Source: Bordetella parapertussis (GTDB lineage: Bacteria; Pseudomonadota; Gammaproteobacteria; Burkholderiales; Burkholderiaceae_B). From it: a stretch of DNA of 10,351 nt. Every line of letters begins with the position of its first letter. Within the stretch, counting starts at the first letter, position 1. The translations under genes and the position numbers were made by a program. Under the pieces are notes generated by a model that worked only from the letters and a program-made list of their open reading frames with translations, ran no database searches and had not been told where the DNA came from. The stretch is taken from the NCBI GenBank assembly GCA_943331855.1, contig CALQNE010000115.1:1-10351 (forward strand), read 5' to 3'. Positions 1 to 5,063 of this stretch are shown here, piece after piece.

Positions 1-1232
1 GTCGCTACGGACTGGGGTTTCTTAAGGACAACGGCCTGCTGAAAGGCCTGCGCCACGCCTGCCAGATCGACACGCGCATCGGGTCGCCCAGGGCCCGCCA
101 TACTTGGCACCACAGTCGATAAATCAATATTAATTACCCGAGCGTATTTAGGCGCAACGGTCTCGCGGTCTCGCCACAAGCCCTGCACCTGACAATACGC
201 TTTAACCAACGCCACTTGCTCAGGGCTGCGACCGGTCACCTCAAGATAGCGAAGTGTTTCTTGGTCAACAGGAAAAAAACTCATGGTCGCGCCGCATTCG
301 GGCGTCATGTTCGATACCGTCGCGCGCTCGGGCAAGGACAAGGCATCAACACCCGAACCAAAATATTCAATGAACCGCCCGATGACATCTTCACCGCGCA
401 AACGTTGCGTAATGGTCAGCACTAAATCTGTGGAGGTCACACCAGGCTGCAAGGCCCCAGTCAACTGACAGCCCACTACTTCAGGAATCGGCACAGACAC
501 AGGCTCGCCCAAGGCCACCGCACCACCTTCAAACCCACCCACACCCCAAGCCACAACACCTAAGGCATTAATCATTGCAGTATGACTATCCATACCAATC
601 AAAGAATCCGGAAACGCCAAGGTCCGGCCTTCATGTTCTTTGGTCCAAACCACTTTAGCCAAGAATTCTAAATTCACCTGATGCAAAATTCCCGAGCCGG
701 GTGGAAACACACGCACCCCATCAAAGGCCTGGCTACACCAGCGCAAAAATTCATAACGTTCACGATTTTGCGCAAATTCAGCGGCCATGTTGAACTCAAG
801 CGAAGTCGGTTTACCCGCATCCTCTACCATCACAGAGTGGTCAACAATAAAATCCATCGCAACACTTGGATTGATAAGTGCAGCATCACCACCTAGCGCA
901 GTCATCGCATCGCGCATCGCGGCCAAATCACCCATCAGCGTGAGCCCCGACGACTCTGGCATCATGACACGGGCAGGTCTGAATTCAATCACACAGTCTG
1001 TCTGTTGCGCAAGCAGTTGGGACACAAGCACGCGAACGTCGGCGGTGTGATCCGTATTATTGAGCCCTTGCGCACGCAATAGATTTTCAAGCAAAATCCT
1101 CAGGGTGTAAGGCAAGGTTTCTAAGTTCAACAGCCCCGCCTGCTGCGCGGCAGTCAAGCTGAAGTAATCGTATTGTTTACCGTTCACCTCGAGCGTTCGA
1201 CGTAATTGACTCGCCTGAAACTGTTTGGTCAT
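1..1232 (-). CDS. acnA: Aconitase family hydratase, AcnA type (N-terminal part; gene runs off the left edge)
   Basis: This is a cytoplasmic 4Fe-4S hydro-lyase of the aconitase superfamily; AcnA members interconvert citrate and isocitrate in the TCA cycle. The first 410 codons of a protein normally near 890 residues are visible. Family landmarks, in order: LLENLLR (residues 48-53), FRPARV (84-89), VDHSV (130-134), GSGILHQVNLEFL (179-191), MDSHTAM (214-220) with the active-site Asp-Ser-His kept, and AGPGRP near the left edge. The three cysteine cluster ligands lie in the missing C-terminal half, so activity cannot be judged. The start is supported by AGGAGA (bases 1239-1244) six bases upstream. 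Several normally constant positions are changed: MPESSG (91-96) where AcnA has MQDFTG, GMDSHTAM for GTDSHTTM, FEGGA for IEAEA, and PECGATMSFF for PEYGATCGFF. It may therefore be a divergent paralogue (for example of the 2-methylcitrate dehydratase or another hydro-lyase type) rather than the main TCA enzyme. Family membership is secure; the symbol is tentative. Confidence 0.88.
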   Translation of the reverse strand, partial: MTKQFQASQLRRTLEVNGKQYDYFSLTAAQQAGLLNLETLPYTLRILLENLLRAQGLNNTDHTADVRVLVSQLLAQQTDCVIEFRPARVMMPESSGLTLMGDLAAMRDAMTALGGDAALINPSVAMDFIVDHSVMVEDAGKPTSLEFNMAAEFAQNRERYEFLRWCSQAFDGVRVFPPGSGILHQVNLEFLAKVVWTKEHEGRTLAFPDSLIGMDSHTAMINALGVVAWGVGGFEGGAVALGEPVSVPIPEVVGCQLTGALQPGVTSTDLVLTITQRLRGEDVIGRFIEYFGSGVDALSLPERATVSNMTPECGATMSFFPVDQETLRYLEVTGRSPEQVALVKAYCQVQGLWRDRETVAPKYARVINIDLSTVVPSMAGPGRPDARVDLAGVAQAFQQAVVLKKPQSVA

Positions 1233-1299
1233 ACCTGTTCTCCTGAGCGCTTGCGATCGCGCCTCTTCATTAATATTCTTGATCGACAGACAACAATAT

Positions 1300-1316
1300 A
1301 ATCTGATGTTTAGATT
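1300..1316. promoter_or_regulatory. Short inverted repeat upstream of the aconitase gene
   Basis: AATCT and AGATT form 5-bp arms around a 7-bp spacer, about 70 bases upstream of the aconitase start. The spacing (ATC-N9-GAT, T-N11-A) is of the kind bound by LysR-type regulators. No LysR gene is present in the window, and a short AT-rich repeat like this can arise by chance, so the operator role is only a suggestion. Confidence 0.2.
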
Positions 1317-1342
1317 GAATTGAACCTCTCGGACCGTAACAT
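1315..1342 (+). promoter_or_regulatory. Possible sigma-70 promoter for ompR-envZ
   Basis: TTGAAT (1315-1320) and TAACAT (1337-1342) are separated by 16 bp and point towards ompR. Each is an imperfect match to the -35 or -10 consensus. Use of this promoter would give a leader of about 85 bases. The -10 element overlaps the palindrome at 1335-1351, which would suit feedback control by a protein bound there. The identification rests on sequence only and other weak hexamers exist in this AT-rich gap. Confidence 0.3.
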
Positions 1343-1355
1343 TTTGTTACGTATG
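1335..1355 (+). promoter_or_regulatory. Palindrome resembling an OmpR binding box
   Basis: CGTAAC-N5-GTTACG is a perfect 6-bp inverted repeat (1335-1351), followed by TATG. The layout AC-N5-GTTAC-NTAT resembles OmpR boxes described upstream of enterobacterial ompF (comparison from memory). Further loose half-sites occur downstream: GTGAC at 1387 and GTTAC at 1419. Its place about 80 bases before ompR suggests autoregulation; it could also affect the divergent aconitase gene. This is inference from pattern and position. Confidence 0.4.
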
Positions 1356-1432
1356 TTTAAGCATAGCTCAGCAAATGTAAAACCTTGTGACAAATGAGAC
1401 GTTGTTCGGTCTGGCACTGTTACATTTCCGCC

Positions 1433-2167
1433 ATGAATATCTTACCTTCCCCGATCGTACGAAAAATTCTGGTGGTCGATGACGACCCCCGTTTACGTGA
1501 TTTATTGCGCCGTTACCTCACCGATCAAGGTTTTAATGTGTTAACCGCCGAAGATGGTCAAGAAATGACCAAAATCTGGCATCGTGAGCATATCGACCTG
1601 TTAGTTCTTGATCTGATGCTACCCGGAGAAGACGGCCTGTCGATTTGTCGTCGCCTGCGCGGCAATCATGACAATACCCCCATTATTATGCTTACCGCGC
1701 GCGCAGAAGAAATTGATCGCATTATCGGTCTTGAAATGGGCGCAGACGATTACCTTTCAAAACCCTTTAATCCGCGCGAACTTCTAGCTCGCATCAATGC
1801 AATTTTGCGTCGACGCAGCAGTGATGAACATCCCGGCGCACCAAGCTACGACTATGAATCGATTTATTTTGGGCCGTTCGAACTCAATCTTGCTACGCGC
1901 ACACTCACCCGAGACCAACATATTGTCCCCATCACAACCGGCGAGTTCTCAGTTTTAAAAGTATTTGGTCGCCATCCAAAAATTCCGATCTCGCGCGAAA
2001 AACTCATGGAGCTCGCCCGTGGCCGCGAATACGAAGCGTACGACCGGAGTCTAGACGTGCAAATATCGCGCTTACGCAAACTCATCGAAGTTAACCCCTC
2101 CAAGCCTGCCTACATTCAAACGGTCTGGGGTCATGGTTATGTTTTTATCCCCGATGGCGGGCTCTAA
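1433..2167 (+). CDS. ompR: OmpR-family response regulator
   Basis: This is the cytoplasmic DNA-binding partner of the downstream sensor kinase; OmpR proteins control porin and envelope genes in response to osmolarity and pH. The 244-residue protein has a receiver domain (about 11-122) with acidic triad D16-D18, phospho-acceptor D60 in LVLDLMLPGEDGLSICRRLR, T88 and K110 followed by PFNPRELLAR. A C-terminal winged helix (about 145-240) contains TGEF, LMELARGREY, SLDVQISRLRK and [12 protein letters not shown], all hallmarks of OmpR itself rather than of PhoB or other relatives. An ATG at 1394 would add 13 residues unlike the family (rich in Cys and Trp), so the ATG at 1433 is preferred, though no clear Shine-Dalgarno precedes either. 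Its 3' end overlaps the kinase gene, implying one operon. The upstream palindrome suggests autoregulation. Identification is strong; the target genes are not visible here. Confidence 0.94.
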   Translation: MNILPSPIVRKILVVDDDPRLRDLLRRYLTDQGFNVLTAEDGQEMTKIWHREHIDLLVLDLMLPGEDGLSICRRLRGNHDNTPIIMLTARAEEIDRIIGLEMGADDYLSKPFNPRELLARINAILRRRSSDEHPGAPSYDYESIYFGPFELNLATRTLTRDQHIVPITTGEFSVLKVFGRHPKIPISREKLMELARGREYEAYDRSLDVQISRLRKLIEVNPSKPAYIQTVWGHGYVFIPDGGL

Positions 2168-3572
2168 GTTCACAGTCGCGGTCAGCGCGCTGTCAGTGCA
2201 AATCAATTGGCAACGGCGGTTCGAGCGCCTGCAAGGCACTTGCTCACGGCTGGGTTTATTCACGCGTACCTTTTTGCTGCTGTTCGCGCTGATGCTCGCG
2301 AGTCTTGCCGCTTGGTTGCTAGTATTCATCACAATCGAAACAGGGCCACGCGCGGCGCAGCTCACTAAACGGATCGCAACCTCAGTAAATTTGACTCAGG
2401 CGGCGCTGCGATACACGCCCATTCACGAGCGCCCAGCCATGCTACGTGAGCTGTCGCGCAGCGAAGGCCTCGACGTCTATCCTCGCTCAAACACAGACGT
2501 GGTCGAACCTCTTCCGAATGAAGCGTACTGGCAAAGCTTCGCACTGCGACTGCGCAATACGCTCGGTGAAGAAACTCGCCTAGCCTGGACGGTCAATGAT
2601 GTACCGGGTGTTTGGGTTGGTTTTAGAATTGATCACGAGCCGTATTGGCTCTCTTTTGATCGCCACGAAATCGGTTTGACCGTCAGGCTTGAGTGGCTCA
2701 GCTGGGGGGCCGCGGCGCTACTACTTGCAATTGTCGGCGCTGCAGTCGGGGTTTCGTATATTAATCGTCCGCTTTCGCGCTTAGCGCGCTCGGCCTATCT
2801 ATTATCCCGAGGCGAATCGCCTGCCCCTTTACCTGAAACTGGTGCGCGTGAGCTTCGCGCACTCAATGCTAGCTTTAACCGCATGGCACGCGAACTTGAG
2901 CAAACCGATACCGATCGTGCACTGATGCTTGCGGGTATCTCACACGATTTGCGTACGCCGCTCACACGCATGCGCCTCGAGATCGAACTGAGCAATATCG
3001 ACGATGAAGCGCGCTTTGGCATTGATCAAGATTTAGCGCAAATTGATCATTCGATTGGCCAGCTCATGGAGTATGCACGCCCACCTAGTGCAGCGCCTGC
3101 GCGCGCTGTTGACTTGTCAGCACTGATGCATGAAATCACCGAACGCGAGCGCGGCTTGACGCGCGCCCACGGCGGTCAATTACACACCAGAATCATGACC
3201 GATCTTTGGGCCTATATCACCGGATTTGATCTACAGCGCATCATGAGCAATTTGCTTGAAAATGCCCGTCGTTATGGCTGGCATCACGATGGCACACTGG
3301 ATCTTTACATCGCGCTCAAACGTGAGATGAGCTCTATTGTGATTGAGGTGCGCGACCGAGGCCCTGGTATCTCACCGTCTGATATCGAGCGTGTCCGCCG
3401 GCCCTTTTCAAGGGGCGACACTGCGCGCACAGGCGCAGCGGGCACTGGACTTGGCTTGGCAATTGTCGAACGTTTAATTCACCACGCAGGCGGCTCGCTA
3501 GCGCTACTCTCGGGCCCAGGCGGCGGCCTCAAGGTTAGGATTGAATTGCCTGCGGCTCAGGCTGAGACGTGA
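2133..3572 (+). CDS. envZ: EnvZ-type osmosensor histidine kinase
   Basis: This is an inner-membrane sensor kinase expected to phosphorylate and dephosphorylate the adjacent OmpR. Numbered from 2133 (479 residues): transmembrane segment about 44-67, periplasmic domain of about 120 residues, second membrane segment about 189-210, HAMP linker about 211-262 (RPLSRLARS), H-box [16 protein letters not shown] with phospho-acceptor H271, N-box [10 protein letters not shown] (373-382), G1 box DRGPGI (408-413), and G2 box [12 protein letters not shown] (437-448). All catalytic motifs are intact. The start is uncertain: ATG codons at 2133, 2139 and 2154 and a GTG at 2196 are in frame. A start at 2133 gives a 35-bp overlap with ompR and a roughly 43-residue cytoplasmic tail before the first membrane helix, longer than in E. 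coli EnvZ, so a later start is possible. The overlap suggests translational coupling. The last 38 bp run antisense to ispF. Confidence 0.9.
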   Translation: MVMFLSPMAGSKFTVAVSALSVQINWQRRFERLQGTCSRLGLFTRTFLLLFALMLASLAAWLLVFITIETGPRAAQLTKRIATSVNLTQAALRYTPIHERPAMLRELSRSEGLDVYPRSNTDVVEPLPNEAYWQSFALRLRNTLGEETRLAWTVNDVPGVWVGFRIDHEPYWLSFDRHEIGLTVRLEWLSWGAAALLLAIVGAAVGVSYINRPLSRLARSAYLLSRGESPAPLPETGARELRALNASFNRMARELEQTDTDRALMLAGISHDLRTPLTRMRLEIELSNIDDEARFGIDQDLAQIDHSIGQLMEYARPPSAAPARAVDLSALMHEITERERGLTRAHGGQLHTRIMTDLWAYITGFDLQRIMSNLLENARRYGWHHDGTLDLYIALKREMSSIVIEVRDRGPGISPSDIERVRRPFSRGDTARTGAAGTGLGLAIVERLIHHAGGSLALLSGPGGGLKVRIELPAAQAET

Positions 3573-4047
3573 GCAAGGCAATCACATTGGCAGCAATACC
3601 TTCTTGCCGCCCCAAGTGACCTAAACCTTCATTTGTTTTCGCTTTGATATTGATTGCCTGAGGCTCAAGGGCTAAGTCACTTGCAATGTTCGCGATCATC
3701 GCAGGCACGTGTGGGCCCATTTTGGGCGCCTGTGCATGAATCGTGGCATCAATATTGACCACTTGCCAACCCGCCTCGCGCACACGCTGATAAGCAATCC
3801 GTAACAAGCTGCGACTGTTAGCGCCACGATATTGCGGATCAGTATCAGGGAAAAGACGGCCAATATCCCCCAGACCTGCAGCCCCGAGTAAAGCATCGGT
3901 TAACGCATGTAGCAGGACATCAGCATCTGAATGCCCTAACAAACCAAGACTGTGTGGGATATCAACGCCGCCAATAATGAGCGCACGATCGGGAACCAAC
4001 GCGTGCACATCAAAACCTTGTCCGATACGAAATGGGCTGAGACTCAT
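3535..4047 (-). CDS. ispF: 2-C-methyl-D-erythritol 2,4-cyclodiphosphate synthase
   Basis: This enzyme converts CDP-methylerythritol 2-phosphate to the cyclic diphosphate and CMP, the fifth step of the MEP isoprenoid pathway, in the cytoplasm as a homotrimer. At 170 residues it is slightly longer than the usual 155-160. Metal-binding residues are visible: D13 and H15 in GQGFDVH, and H47 in [29 protein letters not shown] (60-70) and [19 protein letters not shown] (137-155, with T138 and E140) complete the signature. It follows ispD on the same strand after a 68-bp gap, the common ispDF order, so cotranscription is likely. An AGG sits about nine bases before the ATG as a weak ribosome site. The extra C-terminal residues ([10 protein letters not shown]) are encoded in the stretch overlapping the envZ 3' end on the other strand. 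Confidence 0.96.
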   Translation of the reverse strand: MSLSPFRIGQGFDVHALVPDRALIIGGVDIPHSLGLLGHSDADVLLHALTDALLGAAGLGDIGRLFPDTDPQYRGANSRSLLRIAYQRVREAGWQVVNIDATIHAQAPKMGPHVPAMIANIASDLALEPQAINIKAKTNEGLGHLGRQEGIAANVIALLTSQPEPQAIQS

Positions 4048-4088
4048 TGGAGACGCCTAATTAAAAGACTGAACGTGCGTAGGACAAC

Positions 4089-4108
4089 AAAAAAGAGTAC
4101 TGTTTTTT
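4089..4108. repeat. AT-rich near-palindrome in the ispD-ispF gap
   Basis: A run of six A, then G-AGTACT-G, then a run of T forms a 20-bp near-palindrome in which 9 of 10 base pairs match (the single mismatch is G4095/G4102). Because it is symmetrical and A/T-paired, it could be a weak hairpin or a weak bidirectional terminator between ispD and ispF. It lacks the GC-rich stem of a strong intrinsic terminator, so read-through into ispF is expected. Confidence 0.3.
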
Positions 4109-4115
4109 TGCTCGC

Positions 4116-4823
4116 TTATAACCATGACTGTACCCACTCAAAATCGTCAGGCCAAGTCACTTTGGCATTACGTGCAGAGCCTTGCACTAAAAGCGGCGCA
4201 TGCCCTGCTGCCTCGAGCGCAGAGGCTTCATCTGTAATGGGCAAACCACGTTCGATCCCTGCAAGCAGCGCCTGCTCAAGCAAGCCCGCCCGAAACATCT
4301 GCGGCGTTTGCGCAAGCCACAAGCCTTCTCGTGCAACCGTTTGCTCTACAGACAATCGCGTATCGCCTTGCGCTTTTTTAACGGTATCCGCAACTGGCAT
4401 CGCGAGTAAACCGCCCACCGCGTGCGGCAAACATTGATCAATGAGTCGCGCCAACGCATCGGCCGGCAAGCCTGGTCGGGCCGCGTCATGCACTAAGACC
4501 CAATCCTGGGCGTTAAGGTGTGCGTCTTGCAGTCCGTTCAACACCGTTTGCGCACGTGTCGCGCCACCGTAGGGCCGACACACCGTGCGCGGCAACCCCT
4601 CAAGACAGGGCAAAGCCAACGCATCATCCGCAGCCACCACCACACGCACCTGTTCGATACGCGCATCAAGCAAGAGCGCTTGCACAGCGCGCCGCAACAT
4701 CGGCACCCCTGCAAGCAGCCGATATTGCTTGGCCATTACTGCGCCGGGAGATAGCGCGCGCGCGCCGACCCCGCCCGCAGGGACAAGGGCAACGATACGC
4801 GCAGAAGGTTCAGGAATATTCAT
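4116..4823 (-). CDS. ispD: 2-C-methyl-D-erythritol 4-phosphate cytidylyltransferase
   Basis: This enzyme transfers CMP from CTP to methylerythritol phosphate, the third step of the MEP pathway, as a cytoplasmic homodimer. The 235 residues match the family length. The nucleotide-binding start VPAGGVGARA with R22 and the AKQY motif with K32 correspond to the catalytic Arg and Lys of E. coli IspD, but the loop between them is about three residues longer and PKQY reads AKQY. Also present are VHDAARP (111-117), the TVAREGLW segment (R165), TPQMF (173-177), TDEASALE (197-204) and KVT (221-223). It heads the ispD-ispF pair and is transcribed away from mfd. A GAGG lies only three bases before the ATG, an unusually tight ribosome-site spacing. 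The likely -10 element is also very close (see 4834-4839). Confidence 0.95.
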   Translation of the reverse strand: MNIPEPSARIVALVPAGGVGARALSPGAVMAKQYRLLAGVPMLRRAVQALLLDARIEQVRVVVAADDALALPCLEGLPRTVCRPYGGATRAQTVLNGLQDAHLNAQDWVLVHDAARPGLPADALARLIDQCLPHAVGGLLAMPVADTVKKAQGDTRLSVEQTVAREGLWLAQTPQMFRAGLLEQALLAGIERGLPITDEASALEAAGHAPLLVQGSARNAKVTWPDDFEWVQSWL

Positions 4824-4833
4824 CGACCTCGCT

Positions 4834-4862
4834 ATTATAAAATCCCAAGGTCAGAAATAACA
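4834..4862 (-). promoter_or_regulatory. Candidate promoter for ispD-ispF with a perfect -10
   Basis: On the minus strand TATAAT (4839-4834) lies only 10 bases before the ispD ATG. A weak -35 candidate TGTTAT (4862-4857) is 17 bp upstream. Initiation about seven bases after the -10 would leave a leader of only a few bases, close to a leaderless transcript. Either ispD is read from a near-leaderless mRNA, or the hexamer is not the real promoter. Confidence 0.35.
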
Positions 4863-4938
4863 CTGCACGAAAAAATGAAAGTTTTACATTTATTCATGTT
4901 GTCACTATAGCTGAACACCAAGACCTGACGATGGTCCA

Positions 4939-4977
4939 CCAGGACTCAAACCTGCAACCAACAAATCATGAGTTCGC
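4939..4977 (-). pseudogene. 3'-half tRNA relic with CAT anticodon (Met or Ile2 type)
   Basis: Reading the minus strand from 4977: GCGAA, loop CTCATGA, TTTGT form a 5-bp anticodon arm (two G-T wobbles) with CAT at 4970-4968. Then comes TGGTT as variable loop, then a T-arm GCAGG-TTTGAGT-CCTGG with four of five pairs and a T-loop close to the usual TTCGAGT. After it comes GTGGACCA, like a 3' acceptor strand. No matching 5' acceptor (GGTCCAC) or D-arm is found upstream, so this is a fragment and not a working tRNA. Position 37 is G where CAT tRNAs normally have A, and the T-loop has T for C, both consistent with decay. Met and lysidine-Ile2 tRNAs cannot be told apart. Confidence 0.5.
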
Positions 4978-4992
4978 CGACGGCATCACCCT

Positions 4993-4998
4993 TATAAT
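4993..4998 (+). promoter_or_regulatory. Candidate -10 element for mfd
   Basis: TATAAT on the plus strand lies about 65 bases before the mfd ATG. The hexamer 17 bp upstream (GAGTTC, 4970-4975) is a poor -35 and lies inside the tRNA relic. A transcript starting near 5005 would carry the hairpin at 5012-5037 almost at its 5' end. The assignment rests on the hexamer and orientation only. Confidence 0.35.
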
Positions 4999-5011
4999 CA
5001 ACACTTCACGC

Positions 5012-5050
5012 GGCGCCCCCTTTTTTGGGATGGCGCCTGCATCTCTTTTT
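5012..5050 (+). terminator. GC-rich hairpin plus T-rich tract in the mfd leader
   Basis: GGCGCC (5012-5017) pairs with GGCGCC (5032-5037) and CCC (5018-5020) with GGG (5027-5029). This leaves a loop of six T and a two-base bulge (A5030, T5031), then ATCTCTTTTT after a three-base gap. The shape resembles an intrinsic terminator on the plus strand, yet there is no plus-strand gene upstream for it to end. It lies between the candidate -10 and the mfd start, so it could be an attenuator, a 5' mRNA stabiliser, or fortuitous. The T-tract is interrupted and offset from the stem, weakening the terminator reading. Confidence 0.4.
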
Positions 5051-5063
5051 ATATTGGCTTTTC

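Noticed and set aside
216..1050. Several short plus-strand frames in the left end
   Set aside because: All lie antisense to the aconitase gene, which is conserved in frame across the whole stretch.
1394..1432. Upstream ATG extending OmpR by 13 residues
   Set aside because: The extra residues (MRRCSVWHCYISA) are unlike any OmpR N-terminus, and the ATG at 1433 places the receiver domain at the normal distance.
3952..4437. 161-codon plus-strand frame across ispF and ispD
   Set aside because: It is antisense to two confident genes and spans their intergenic gap. Its Ser/Ala/Lys-rich product shows no recognisable domain.
5025..5063. TTG start extending Mfd by 13 residues
   Set aside because: The added residues (Trp, Leu and Phe rich) come from the hairpin and T-tract and do not look like an Mfd N-terminus. 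The ATG at 5064 gives the family length.
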